Assembly: GCF_002743375.1 (NCBI RefSeq)
Contig: NZ_PDZC01000003.1
Span: 186,001 to 250,000, forward strand
Length of the DNA stretch: 64,000 nt
Reading direction: 5' to 3'
Origin: Sporosarcina sp. P34
Lineage (GTDB): Bacteria; Bacillota; Bacilli; Bacillales_A; Planococcaceae
Positions 44,157 through 52,935 of the stretch are shown here, in pieces (within the stretch, counting starts at the first letter, position 1; every line of letters begins with the position of its first letter). The notes below the pieces were generated by a model. The model made no database searches. It had not been told where the DNA came from and saw nothing but the letters and a program-made list of their open reading frames with translations. Position numbers and translations under genes: made by a program.

Positions 44157-45131
44157 ATGTCAAAGAAAATGTTGGTTTTAGGTGAAGCACGTGATGGAGA
44201 ACTACGTAACGTATCATTTGAAACAATTGCAGCAGCAAAGAAAATTTCAGGCGGCGGAGAAGTTGTCGCTGTTCTTATAGGGGATCAAGTTCAGTCACTT
44301 GGCGAAGAAATGATTCATTATGGAGCAGACCGTGTAGTAACGGTTGAACATCCGCATTTGAAGCACTATACACCAGATGGCTTTGGCCAAGCGTTCCTTG
44401 CAGTGTACGAAGAAGAATCCCCAGACGGTGTCATATTTGGACATACAGCTATGGGGAAAGACTTATCACCAAAAATTGCAAGTAAGCTTGGAACTGGATT
44501 AATTTCAGATGTTACAAAAATTGAAGGAGAAGGCGATGACGCAGAGTTCATCCGCCCAATTTATTCTGGTAAAGCATTTGAACGAGTAGAAATTAAAGAA
44601 GGGTTGCAATTTATCACAATCCGTCCGAACAACATCGAGCCATTAACGCATGATGCAAGCCGCTCAGGTGACGTAACAGCGAAAAGTGTGGAAATTACGA
44701 ATCTTCGCTCTGTCATCAAAGACGTAGTACGTAAATCAACAGAAGGCTTGGATTTATCTGAAGCGAAAGTAATCGTAGCAGGCGGCCGTGGCGTTAAAGG
44801 ACCTGAAGGATTTGAGCCTTTAAAAGAATTGGCAAATCTTCTAGGCGGTGCAGTCGGTGCTTCACGTGGAGCATGTGACGCAGATTACTGCGATTATTCA
44901 TTACAGATTGGTCAAACGGGTAAAGTCGTTACACCGGACTTGTATATTGCAGCTGGAATTTCTGGAGCGATCCAGCACGTAGCAGGTATGTCCAACTCGA
45001 AAGTCATTGTGGCAATCAATAAAGATCCAGAAGCGAACATCTTTAAAATCGCAGACTACGGTATCGTAGGCGACATTTTCGAGATTATCCCCATCATGAT
45101 CGAAGAAATTAAACAGATTAAAGCAAGCTAA
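44157..45131 (+). CDS. etfA: Electron transfer flavoprotein alpha subunit
   Basis: FAD-binding large subunit of ETF, 324 residues. The C-terminal FAD domain shows VIVAGGRGVKGPEGFEPL (about 204-221), VGASRGACDADYC, QIGQTGKVVTPDLYIAAGIS and AINKDPEANIF. ATG behind AGGAGG. End of the fatty acid degradation operon; I do not see a convincing terminator in the 85 bases before trxA. Confidence 0.95.
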   Translation: MSKKMLVLGEARDGELRNVSFETIAAAKKISGGGEVVAVLIGDQVQSLGEEMIHYGADRVVTVEHPHLKHYTPDGFGQAFLAVYEEESPDGVIFGHTAMGKDLSPKIASKLGTGLISDVTKIEGEGDDAEFIRPIYSGKAFERVEIKEGLQFITIRPNNIEPLTHDASRSGDVTAKSVEITNLRSVIKDVVRKSTEGLDLSEAKVIVAGGRGVKGPEGFEPLKELANLLGGAVGASRGACDADYCDYSLQIGQTGKVVTPDLYIAAGISGAIQHVAGMSNSKVIVAINKDPEANIFKIADYGIVGDIFEIIPIMIEEIKQIKAS

Positions 45132-45216
45132 TGAATGAGTACAGGCATTTTTTTAGCCCCTTCTATACCTCCATGATATAATACGAATATAGTTAAAGAC
45201 TAAGGAGGAAATAAGA

Positions 45217-45531
45217 ATGGCAATTATTAATGCAACTGATTCGAACTTTGCTGAAAACGTAAAAGAAGGCGTAGTACTAGTGGACTTTTGGGCACCTTGG
45301 TGTGGTCCTTGTAAAATGATCGCTCCTGTACTAGAAGAACTATCAGGTGAACTAGAAGGAAAAGCGAACATTGTAAAAGTAAACGTGGACGATAACCAAG
45401 AAACGGCTAGCCAGTTCGGTATCATGTCGATCCCAACACTTCTCCTCTTTAAAGACGGGGAAGTAGCTGAGAAGGTAGTAGGCTTCCAACCGAAAGAAGC
45501 ACTTGCACAACTAGTTGAAAAACACGCATAA
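45217..45531 (+). CDS. trxA: Thioredoxin
   Basis: General cytosolic disulfide reductase, 104 residues, with active site WCGPC (28-32) and the cis-proline of SIPT near 73. ATG behind AAGGAGG. TATAAT at 45177-45182 is a likely -10 box, but its -35 is poor, which would fit an activator-dependent or Spx-type promoter; this is inference. Has its own terminator, so it can be expressed apart from etfBA. Confidence 0.95.
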   Translation: MAIINATDSNFAENVKEGVVLVDFWAPWCGPCKMIAPVLEELSGELEGKANIVKVNVDDNQETASQFGIMSIPTLLLFKDGEVAEKVVGFQPKEALAQLVEKHA

Positions 45532-45540
45532 ATACAAGAG

Positions 45541-45568
45541 ACCGGGCCGCAGAGCAGCCCGGTTTTTT
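45541..45568 (+). terminator. Terminator after trxA
   Basis: ACCGGGC / GCCCGGT with a 9-base loop, followed by TTTTTT. It ends 15 bases before the uvrC start. Confidence 0.9.
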
Positions 45569-45582
45569 AGTAGGTGAAAATA

Positions 45583-47382
45583 ATGAATGAAATCATTGAA
45601 CATAAACTTTCGATCCTCCCCGAATTGCCGGGTTGCTATTTAATGAAGGATCGTCAAGGTACAGTCATTTATGTAGGGAAAGCAAAAGTATTGAAAAACC
45701 GTGTGCGTAGCTATTTCACGGGTTCCCATGATGGCAAGACACAACGATTGGTCGGCGAAATAGAGGATTTTGAATATATTGTTACCAATTCTGAAATTGA
45801 AGCATTAATTTTGGAATTGAACATGATAAAGAAATACGATCCAAAATATAATATCATGCTAAAAGATGACAAAACATATCCGTACTTGAAAATCACGAAC
45901 GAACGTCATCCGAAATTGATCATTACGCGAAAAGTCAATAAAAAATCAGGTAAATATTTTGGACCCTATCCAAACGCTAGCGCAGCCCATGAAACAAAGA
46001 AATTACTGGATCGCTTATATCCGTACCGTAAATGTCAAAGTATTCCTACACGCGCGTGTTTGTATTATCATATCGGGCAATGTCTTGCGCCTTGCATAAA
46101 AGAGGTACCTGCAGATGCGTATACTGAAATGATTGCAGACATTACACGATTCCTTAATGGCGGCTATAAAGAAGTCAAAAAGGAGCTGCAGCAAAAAATG
46201 AATAAAGCTGCGGAAGAATTAGAATTTGAACGTGCGAAGGAATATCGTGATCAAATTACCAATATTGAAACCGTCATGGAAAAGCAGAATATGAATGCGA
46301 ATGATTTTACAGATCGTGATATTTTTGGCTATGCAGTGGATAAAGGTTGGATGTGTGTGCAGGTGTTCTTCGTTAGACAAGGTAAGATGATAGAACGGGA
46401 TGTCTCTATATTTCCTGCCTATCGGGATCCGGAAGAGGAATTACTAACATATCTGGGTCGTTTCTATGGAGAAGCTCAACATTTATTGCCAAAAGAAGTA
46501 CTTCTGCCGGAAAGCGTTGATTTTGCATTAGCAGATCAACTACTTGATACGAATGTGTTGATACCGCAACGTGGAAAGAAAAAAGAACTTGTCAAACTGG
46601 CCGTCAAGAATGCGTCTATTGCATTGAATGCTAAATTCCAAATTATTGAACGCCAAGAAGAACGTACAATTGGTGCTTGTGAAGAACTTGGAGAAGCGAT
46701 GAACATCAGTACTCCTCTTCGCATCGAAGCTTTCGATAACTCGCATACACATGGCGTGGAACCAGTATCCGCGATGATATCATTTGTAGATGGAAGACCT
46801 AATCGAAAAGATTACAGAAAGTATAAAACTAAAACTGCTGCAGCGCATGATGACTATGGTGCGATGCGTGAAGTGGTTAGGCGACGCTATACACGTGTTT
46901 TAAAAGATCAGTTGCCTTTACCCGACTTAATTGTCATTGACGGTGGGAAAGGACAGATGGAAATCGCACGTGAAGTGCTAGAAGATGAACTCGGACTTTC
47001 CATCCCGATAGCCGGACTGGCAAAAGATGATAAACATAATACAGCACAGTTGCTGTACGGTCATCCACCGCAGATTGTCCCGTTGAAGAAAACAAGTGAA
47101 GCTTTTTACTTGCTTCAACGCGTCCAAGACGAAGTCCACCGATTTGCTATTACGTTCCATAGACAGAGACGGGGGGCATCTTCACTGACTTCATCACTTG
47201 ATGGAATTGAAGGTGTTGGACCAAAACGTAAACAGCAATTACTGAAACATTTTAAAACAGTGAAAGCCATACGCGAGGCAACACCCGAACAATTAAAAGA
47301 AGCAGGGATACCAAAGAAAGTAGCAGAAGAGTTGCTCGCTCATTTCCAACAACCTGAGGAGTCTGAAAAAGCCCCTGACTGA
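45583..47382 (+). CDS. uvrC: Excinuclease ABC subunit C
   Basis: Makes both incisions in nucleotide excision repair. 599 residues: N-terminal GIY-YIG nuclease (about 15-95, [19 protein letters not shown]), a cysteine cluster region ([17 protein letters not shown], about 152-174), a UVR motif (about 205-240), a C-terminal RNase H-like endonuclease (with [10 protein letters not shown] near 390 and VIDGGKGQ near 455), and a terminal helix-hairpin-helix pair. ATG at 45583 follows TAGGTG; a GTG three codons earlier overlaps that site. Confidence 0.95.
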   Translation: MNEIIEHKLSILPELPGCYLMKDRQGTVIYVGKAKVLKNRVRSYFTGSHDGKTQRLVGEIEDFEYIVTNSEIEALILELNMIKKYDPKYNIMLKDDKTYPYLKITNERHPKLIITRKVNKKSGKYFGPYPNASAAHETKKLLDRLYPYRKCQSIPTRACLYYHIGQCLAPCIKEVPADAYTEMIADITRFLNGGYKEVKKELQQKMNKAAEELEFERAKEYRDQITNIETVMEKQNMNANDFTDRDIFGYAVDKGWMCVQVFFVRQGKMIERDVSIFPAYRDPEEELLTYLGRFYGEAQHLLPKEVLLPESVDFALADQLLDTNVLIPQRGKKKELVKLAVKNASIALNAKFQIIERQEERTIGACEELGEAMNISTPLRIEAFDNSHTHGVEPVSAMISFVDGRPNRKDYRKYKTKTAAAHDDYGAMREVVRRRYTRVLKDQLPLPDLIVIDGGKGQMEIAREVLEDELGLSIPIAGLAKDDKHNTAQLLYGHPPQIVPLKKTSEAFYLLQRVQDEVHRFAITFHRQRRGASSLTSSLDGIEGVGPKRKQQLLKHFKTVKAIREATPEQLKEAGIPKKVAEELLAHFQQPEESEKAPD

Positions 47383-47400
47383 ATAAAGTCAAGGGGCTTT
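47368..47400 (+). terminator. Terminator overlapping the uvrC stop
   Basis: AAAGCCCCT-GACT pairs with AGTC-AAGGGGCTTT; the uvrC stop lies in the stem-loop. Confidence 0.75.
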
Positions 47401-47667
47401 AATTAGCATGTAGTGTTAAGTTATCAGATTACGGTTAGACGTTTGATTTTCGCCACAATTTATCCGAATAGTCAGTATTTTTTGCGTAGACGGAAAATGC
47501 ATAAATAAATGAGTTGTGTAACGGAGACGAATGATAGGAAAAACTCTCAAACCCAAACTCTCGTAAGGTTCATACAATGTCAAGCGTTGTCAGATCATAG
47601 GGAAAAGTGAAGGGTTATTCGACGTTTTTAGAAAAATCATAATCTACTATGAAAAGTTCACAGCGTC
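47401..47667. other. Intergenic region between uvrC and the sdh promoter
   Basis: About 270 bases with no convincing frame or RNA. In B. subtilis lysC (with a lysine riboswitch) and yslB lie in this position. I find no remnant of either, and no lysine riboswitch core. Confidence 0.4.
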
Positions 47668-47696
47668 TTGACCTGTCCAATACAGAGGAGTACAAT
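47668..47696 (+). promoter_or_regulatory. sdhCAB promoter
   Basis: TTGACC (47668-47673), 17-base spacer, TACAAT (47691-47696). It leaves a leader of about 100 bases before sdhC. Confidence 0.75.
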
Positions 47697-47716
47697 ATAC
47701 ATGTTATCATATTGTA
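47691..47716. promoter_or_regulatory. Inverted repeat over the sdh -10 and start site
   Basis: TACAATAT (47691-47698) and ATATTGTA (47709-47716), perfect 8-base arms with a 10-base spacer. The first arm is the -10 box itself, so this is an operator candidate, not a leader hairpin. Confidence 0.45.
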
Positions 47717-47803
47717 CCATGAAGAGAGGTACTGGTGAATGTGAACTAGATAGAGAAACGCATCACTACAGTATAATCTCAGAAATAAGGGAGGGTAAAA
47801 GAC

Positions 47804-48412
47804 TTGTCGAAAGAAACAGATTTTTTCTTACGCCGTCTACATTCGTTGCTTGGTGTAATTCCAGTTGGACTTTTTGTTGCCCAACACTTAGTAATTAACC
47901 ATTTTGCAACGCGCGGTGAGGAAGCATTCAACACAGCATCTAATTTTATGGGGAACTTGCCGTTTGTATTTTTCCTGGAATGGTTTATTATTTACATTCC
48001 ACTCATGTTCCACGCATTTTACGGAGTGTACATAGCTTTCTCAGCGAAATACAATGTGGGCCATTACAGTACTTTCCGTAACTGGATGTTCACGCTCCAA
48101 CGATTCACGGGCGTATTCCTTGTCATCTTCATTGCATGGCATGTATACGAAACTCGTATTCAAAAAGCCCTTGGAGCTGAAGTAGACTTCAACATGATGG
48201 TCGATATTTTGTCGAATCCACTTATGCTTGTATTCTATATCCTAGGTGTTGTATCTGCTACTTTCCATTTAGCAAACGGACTTTGGTCTTTCTGTGTTAC
48301 ATGGGGAATTGCACAATCACCATCATCACAAAAAATCGTGTCTTACATCACAATCGTTATATTCTTAATACTTTCTGTAATTGGAATTCAAGCACTTCTA
48401 GCTTTTGTGTAA
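47804..48412 (+). CDS. sdhC: Succinate dehydrogenase cytochrome b558 subunit
   Basis: Membrane anchor with two haems that passes electrons from SdhB to menaquinone. 202 residues, five helices, with the histidines in RRLHSLLG, AQHLVINHF, MFHAFYG, AWHVYET and ATFHLANG positioned as haem ligands as in B. subtilis SdhC. The start is TTG at 47804 behind GGGAGGG. First gene of sdhCAB. Confidence 0.95.
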   Translation: MSKETDFFLRRLHSLLGVIPVGLFVAQHLVINHFATRGEEAFNTASNFMGNLPFVFFLEWFIIYIPLMFHAFYGVYIAFSAKYNVGHYSTFRNWMFTLQRFTGVFLVIFIAWHVYETRIQKALGAEVDFNMMVDILSNPLMLVFYILGVVSATFHLANGLWSFCVTWGIAQSPSSQKIVSYITIVIFLILSVIGIQALLAFV

Positions 48413-48461
48413 AAAACTAACTAACTAATGAAATTATGTATAATTGAGGAGTGACACAATA

Positions 48462-50216
48462 ATGGCAAAAGGCAGATTGATTGTCGTCGGTGGAGGTCTA
48501 GCTGGACTAATGGCTACCATCAAATCAGCGGAAGCTGGTGTACCGGTTGACTTGTTCTCGCTAGTACCAGTAAAACGTTCCCACTCCGTATGTGCCCAAG
48601 GCGGCATTAACGGTGCTGTAAATACGAAAGGTGAAGGCGACTCCGTCGACATTCACTTTGATGATACAGTTTACGGTGGGGACTTCCTAGCGAATCAAAA
48701 ACCAGTACAAGCAATGACGGCAGCAGCTCCTGGAATCATCCACTTATTGGACCGTATGGGTGTTATGTTTAACCGCACACCTGAAGGCCTATTGGATTTC
48801 CGTCGTTTCGGTGGTACACTTCACCACCGTACAGCGTATGCAGGTGCAACAACTGGACAACAGTTACTTTATGCTCTTGATGAACAAGTGCGTTCGCACG
48901 AGGTATCAGGACTTGTACAAAAATACGAGCACTGGGAATTCCTTGGAATTATTAAAGATGAAGAAGGTACGTGCCGTGGGATCAAAGCCCAAAACTTGAA
49001 GACGATGGAAATTCAAGCGTTCAAAGCGGATGCTGTCATCATGGCAACAGGCGGCCCTGGTATTATTTTTGGTAAGTCCACAAACTCTGTGATCAATACA
49101 GGTTCTGCAGCTTCCATCGTATACCAACAAGGTGCAAAATATGCAAACGGAGAATTTATTCAAATTCACCCAACAGCGATTCCGGGAGACGACAAGCTTC
49201 GTCTAATGAGTGAATCTGCACGTGGTGAAGGTGGACGAGTTTGGACGTATAAAGACGGAAAGCCATGGTACTTCTTGGAAGAGAAATATCCGGACTATGG
49301 TAACCTAGTTCCACGGGATATCGCGACACGTGAAATCTTTGACGTATGTGTAAACCAAAAACTAGGTATCAACGGTGAAAACATGGTGTACTTGGATCTA
49401 TCCCATAAGGACCCGAAAGAACTTGACATTAAACTTGGTGGAATCATCGAGATTTATGAAAAGTTCACGGGAGACGATCCACGTAAATTGCCGATGAAAA
49501 TTTTCCCGGCTGTTCACTACTCAATGGGTGGACTATGGGTTGACGATCATCAGCAAACAAGCATCCCAGGCTTATTCGCAGCAGGCGAATGTGATTACTC
49601 ACAGCACGGTGCAAACCGTCTAGGTGCTAACTCTTTGCTATCTGCTATCTACGGCGGAATGGTCGCAGGACCAAACGCAATCGATTATATGAAACATCTA
49701 AAGCGTACAGCTGATGAACTTCCTGCAACGATCTTCGAAGATGCAGTGAAAGAAGAGCAGCAAAAATGGGAAGACACTCTGAAGATGGATGGTACGGAGA
49801 ACGCGTACATTCTTCACAGAGAGCTTGGCGAATGGATGACTGACAACGTAACGGTTGTTCGTTTCAATGATAAATTGAAGCAGACAGACGACAAAATTGT
49901 CGAGTTACTTGAGCGTTATGAAAATATTAATATTACGGATACACAGCAATGGTCTAACCAAGGAGCTATTTTCACACGTCAGTTGAAAAACATGCTATAT
50001 CTAGCACGTGTAATCACTTTAGGTGCATTGAATCGTGATGAAAGTCGTGGCGCGCACTATAAGCCGGACTTCCCGAATCGTGACGATGAGAACTTCTTGA
50101 AAACAACAATTGCGGAATTCGATGGAGTCTCTGCACCAATTATTTCATATGAAGATGTAGATACATCTCTCATTCCTCCACGTATCCGCGATTACTCAGC
50201 GAAGAAAGGAGATTAA
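48462..50216 (+). CDS. sdhA: Succinate dehydrogenase flavoprotein subunit
   Basis: Oxidises succinate to fumarate with covalently bound FAD. 584 residues. FAD-binding motif VVGGGLAGLMA near residue 10, the flavin attachment region SHSVCAQGGINGAV (about 34-47) and the active-site segment HPTAIPGDD near 238. The catalytic arginine is in SARGEGGRVW. ATG at 48462 follows GAGGAG; the longer frame start at 48444 lacks a ribosome site. Confidence 0.96.
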   Translation: MAKGRLIVVGGGLAGLMATIKSAEAGVPVDLFSLVPVKRSHSVCAQGGINGAVNTKGEGDSVDIHFDDTVYGGDFLANQKPVQAMTAAAPGIIHLLDRMGVMFNRTPEGLLDFRRFGGTLHHRTAYAGATTGQQLLYALDEQVRSHEVSGLVQKYEHWEFLGIIKDEEGTCRGIKAQNLKTMEIQAFKADAVIMATGGPGIIFGKSTNSVINTGSAASIVYQQGAKYANGEFIQIHPTAIPGDDKLRLMSESARGEGGRVWTYKDGKPWYFLEEKYPDYGNLVPRDIATREIFDVCVNQKLGINGENMVYLDLSHKDPKELDIKLGGIIEIYEKFTGDDPRKLPMKIFPAVHYSMGGLWVDDHQQTSIPGLFAAGECDYSQHGANRLGANSLLSAIYGGMVAGPNAIDYMKHLKRTADELPATIFEDAVKEEQQKWEDTLKMDGTENAYILHRELGEWMTDNVTVVRFNDKLKQTDDKIVELLERYENINITDTQQWSNQGAIFTRQLKNMLYLARVITLGALNRDESRGAHYKPDFPNRDDENFLKTTIAEFDGVSAPIISYEDVDTSLIPPRIRDYSAKKGD

Positions 50217-50221
50217 CAAAA

Positions 50222-51007
50222 GTGAGCGAACAACAAACAGCAACTGCTACAAAAACTGTCGTGTTTGACATTCAGCGTCAAGATACTGCCACTTCAAGCC
50301 CATATGTGGAAAGATTTGAAGTTCCATATCGCCCGAATATGAACGTAATTTCGGCCCTAATGGAAATCAGACGTAACCCAGTAAATGCCAAAGGTGAAAA
50401 AACGACGCCTATTAACTGGGATATGAACTGTTTGGAAGAAGTCTGTGGTGCATGTTCAATGGTTATAAATGGTCGCCCTCGTCAGTCATGTACTGCGCTG
50501 GTTGATCAGTTAACACAACCTATTAAACTTGAGCCTATGCGTACATTCCCAGTCGTTCGTGACTTAGTTGTTGACCGTGAATTCATGTTCGATTCGTTAA
50601 AGCGCATTAAAGCATGGGTTCCGATCGACGGTACGTACGATCTTGGTGAAGGTCCTCGTATGCCTGAGCGTAAACGTCAATGGGCATATGAATTGTCTAA
50701 ATGTATGACGTGCGGGGTATGTCTAGAAGCTTGTCCGAACGTAAACGACAAGACAAACTTCATGGGTCCTGCATTAATGTCACAAGTACGTCTATTCAAT
50801 GCCCATCCGACGGGTGCTATGAACAAAGATGAGCGTTTGGCTACTGTTATGGGAGACGGAGGAATCACTGAGTGCGGTAACTCACAAAACTGTGTAGTTG
50901 CCTGCCCTAAAGGAATTCCATTGACGACTTCTATTGGTGCAATTGGTAGAGCAACGACGATCCAAATGTTCAAAAACTTCTTCGGAAGTGACCACCAAGT
51001 AGATTAA
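50222..51007 (+). CDS. sdhB: Succinate dehydrogenase iron-sulfur subunit
   Basis: Electron wire between flavin and haem, 261 residues. Cysteines for the 2Fe-2S cluster are in MNCLEEVCGACSM and RQSCTA (about 70-90). The 4Fe-4S set is in SKCMTCGVCLEACPN (about 159-173), and the 3Fe-4S and final cysteines are in TECGNSQNCVVACPKG (about 217-232). Start is GTG at 50222 behind AAAGGAG, five bases after sdhA. End of operon. Confidence 0.96.
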   Translation: MSEQQTATATKTVVFDIQRQDTATSSPYVERFEVPYRPNMNVISALMEIRRNPVNAKGEKTTPINWDMNCLEEVCGACSMVINGRPRQSCTALVDQLTQPIKLEPMRTFPVVRDLVVDREFMFDSLKRIKAWVPIDGTYDLGEGPRMPERKRQWAYELSKCMTCGVCLEACPNVNDKTNFMGPALMSQVRLFNAHPTGAMNKDERLATVMGDGGITECGNSQNCVVACPKGIPLTTSIGAIGRATTIQMFKNFFGSDHQVD

Positions 51008-51019
51008 TTTCTATAAGTA

Positions 51020-51069
51020 AAGCTGTCCAGAAAGTCGTAACTCTACGACTTTCTGTGGCAGTTTTTTTT
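51020..51069 (+). terminator. Terminator after sdhB
   Basis: CAGAAAGTCGTA / TACGACTTTCTG perfect stem extended by AGCTG..GGCAG, 4-base loop, then eight Ts. Confidence 0.92.
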
Positions 51070-51108
51070 GACGTTAAAATTAGTAGAGTAAGAAATGGTG
51101 CTGGCGTG

Positions 51109-51303
51109 CGGATTTGCGCTTCGGGGGGGACGCTTTCCTGCAGGCATGGCTTGAGCTTCCTCGTCCTCTACATGCAAAGACGTGCTTCTAACGCTCTGCT
51201 AGTACTCGCAAAAGCCGTTCTTTGTTACGGCTCTCGCTACCTGCGGGATCTCAAGGCTCATGCTTATCCCGCGGGAGTTGCCCCTCCTACGCGTGTATCC
51301 TTG
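51109..51303. repeat. Large hairpin repeat element, copy C
   Basis: Same orientation as copy A, with GGGACGCTTTCCTGCAGGCA, TGGCTTGAGCTTCCTCGTCC, TCGCTACCTGCGGGATCTCA and CCCGCGGGAGTTGCCCCTCC in order. The outer stem is imperfect. The loop has about 65 extra bases (51170-51235) containing TGCTTCTAACGCTCTGCT and ACTCGCAAAAG, a module also found in copy G. A 109-codon frame across it is an artefact of the repeat. Confidence 0.8.
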
Positions 51304-51429
51304 CATTGCGAGTGGGTATTATTTTTGTTGATTAATGTAGTTAGGTTTGTACTTGATCTTAACAAAGTTCAAACTCAACAATAATATAGACATAATTGTC
51401 AGTGAGTGTTCTAAGTCCTACCACTATAA

Positions 51430-51490
51430 AAAGTAGGAGTGAAGCGTCCGCCAGCTGGAGCTGCAATCCCTTTGTGCTCACTAGCTAACC
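51430..51490. repeat. Deleted hairpin element next to copy C
   Basis: GTAGGAGTGAAGCGTCCGCC, AGCTGGAGCTGCAATCCC and then GTGCTCACTAGCTAAC match the two ends and outer flank of copy E (20541-20700) with roughly 100 central bases missing. Confidence 0.55.
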
Positions 51491-51520
51491 CTTCATTGCC
51501 AGTAATGTTAGTTATGTTAT

Positions 51521-51548
51521 TTGACGTAAATTTATATTTTGATATACT
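51521..51548 (+). promoter_or_regulatory. Promoter of the thioesterase gene
   Basis: TTGACG (51521-51526), 16-base spacer, TATACT (51543-51548). Confidence 0.75.
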
Positions 51549-51550
51549 GA

Positions 51551-51570
51551 AGAAATGAATAATCATTCAT
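51551..51570. promoter_or_regulatory. FadR operator before the thioesterase gene
   Basis: AGAAATGAATAATCATTCAT matches WTGAATGAMTANTCATTCAW at all but two positions and begins two bases after the -10 box, nearly the same geometry as the operator at 41891. Confidence 0.75.
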
Positions 51571-51589
51571 TATGAAGGGGTGCATGTAA

Positions 51590-52039
51590 ATGAGAGAGAG
51601 TTATATTGATAATTTAGAGGAATGGATAGAAGGATTTCATTTTCATGCGGAAGTTACAGTCCGTTTTTCTGAGACCGATATGTATGGACATTTAAACAAC
51701 ACAAAAGTATTTGCATATTTTGAGTATGCTAGAATTGAATTTTTAAAACATCTAAACCATATGGCCAAATGGGTTGATCCAAAGGGCAAAACAATTCCAA
51801 TAGTAGCGGATTTACAATGCGATTTTGCGAAGCAAGTGTACTTTGACGAAAAGCTACAGATCTATGTAAAGGCTAATTCCATGGGCACGAGTTCAGTTGA
51901 TTTGCATTATATGGCTAAGAATGAACGCAATGAAATCGTCTTGACAGGTAGAGGTGCTATCGTTCAAATTGGAAAAGGTGATGGAATGCCTGTTGCATGG
52001 ACAGAAGAAGAAAAACAGATGTTTCTCAAAAACTCGTAA
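51590..52039 (+). CDS. Acyl-CoA thioesterase, hotdog fold, YsmA-like
   Basis: 149-residue hotdog-fold protein of the 4-hydroxybenzoyl-CoA thioesterase type. The conserved RFSETDMYGHLNNTKVFAYF segment (about 25-44) contains the catalytic-type aspartate and HLNN, followed by EYARIEFL. It probably hydrolyses acyl-CoA. It lies at the ysmA position between sdhB and gerE. Start ATG follows AAGGGGTG. The FadR site at its promoter suggests induction by fatty acids together with beta-oxidation genes. Confidence 0.85.
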   Translation: MRESYIDNLEEWIEGFHFHAEVTVRFSETDMYGHLNNTKVFAYFEYARIEFLKHLNHMAKWVDPKGKTIPIVADLQCDFAKQVYFDEKLQIYVKANSMGTSSVDLHYMAKNERNEIVLTGRGAIVQIGKGDGMPVAWTEEEKQMFLKNS

Positions 52040-52105
52040 AAGCCTACACAGCCGCCCCTATCCTTACATATCCTAAGGGGAAAGCGTAAAGAGGAGGGGC
52101 GCATC

Positions 52106-52327
52106 TTGGATGAAATGCAAAACCGTTCTTTATTAACAAATCGGGAACGACAAATTTTCACTTTGCTGGTAGACGATTTTACAACAAAAGAAATTGCTGG
52201 ACAGCTGACCATTAGTGAAAAAACCGTACGAAATCATATTTCGAATACGATTCAAAAACTGGGCGTATCAGGCAGAGCACAAGCTATCGTTGAATTACTG
52301 CGATTGGGAGAATTACAGCTACACTAA
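52106..52327 (+). CDS. gerE: Spore transcription factor GerE
   Basis: 73-residue LuxR-type helix-turn-helix protein without a receiver domain, the size of B. subtilis GerE. The segments LLTNRERQIFTLL, TTKEIAGQLTISEKTVRNHI and QKLGVSGRAQAIVELLRLGE match GerE closely. GerE is the last mother-cell regulator in sporulation, acting with sigma-K on coat genes. Start is TTG at 52106, eight bases after GGAGG. The upstream gap to the thioesterase is only 66 bases, where a sigma-K promoter would be expected; I cannot assign one. Confidence 0.92.
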   Translation: MDEMQNRSLLTNRERQIFTLLVDDFTTKEIAGQLTISEKTVRNHISNTIQKLGVSGRAQAIVELLRLGELQLH

Positions 52328-52476
52328 AATGATAGCTTTCTTATGATAGTAGATTAATTTTGTGCAATCGGTGTCAATTACTTCATCTCTAGCCTACAAC
52401 CGAAGGAAAAAATGTTGCGTTCATCAATGAAAACGGTACAATGAAAAGATAGGACTCATTTCAGGGAGCTGATTTT

Positions 52477-52926
52477 TTGTTGAATGAACAGAAAAACGTA
52501 CCAACTGATATCGTAATGATGGAAAAAGACTTGCGATACATTGCGTCCATCATTAAAGAACAGGGTCGAAAAATATTAAAGAACTCTACTATTACACCTC
52601 CTCAATTTAGCGCTCTTCAATGGTTGTTGGAATATGGAGATATGACCATCGGTGATCTATCCAATAGAATGTTCCTAGCTTTCAGCACCACGACGGATTT
52701 AGTAGACCGAATGGAGAATAGTCAACTAGTGAAGCGGGTGCGGGATGAAAAGGATCGTCGGGTTGTCCGTGTCCATTTATTACCTGAAGGGATACGAATT
52801 ATTGAAGAGGTCATACAAAAGAGACAAGAGTATTTACAAGACGTTCTTGCCGATTCAAATGAGCAAGAAATTCAGCGTTTTTCAGAAATGCTGGCTACAC
52901 TACATGAACAGATGACAAGAGATTGA
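52477..52926 (+). CDS. MarR family transcriptional regulator, YsmB-like
   Basis: 149-residue winged-helix regulator. The DNA-binding core is QFSALQWLLEYGDMTIGDLS and STTTDLVDRMENSQLVKRVR, with the wing DEKDRRVVRVHLLPEG, and terminal dimerisation helices. Its ligand and targets are unknown. TTG at 52477 follows GGGAG by eight bases; the next codon is also TTG, so the start may be one codon later. It precedes racE by nine bases and is probably in the same operon. Confidence 0.88.
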   Translation: MLNEQKNVPTDIVMMEKDLRYIASIIKEQGRKILKNSTITPPQFSALQWLLEYGDMTIGDLSNRMFLAFSTTTDLVDRMENSQLVKRVRDEKDRRVVRVHLLPEGIRIIEEVIQKRQEYLQDVLADSNEQEIQRFSEMLATLHEQMTRD

Positions 52927-52935
52927 GGGATTACA

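Noticed and set aside
47401..47803. Lysine riboswitch or lysC remnant
   Set aside because: Expected from B. subtilis gene order, but no conserved core or frame is visible.
47668..47898. 76-codon frame before sdhC
   Set aside because: It starts in the sdh -35 box and overlaps the beginning of sdhC in another frame.
51055..51384. 109-codon frame after sdhB
   Set aside because: It runs through the sdhB terminator and hairpin element C; its length follows from the GC-rich repeat, and it has no ribosome site.
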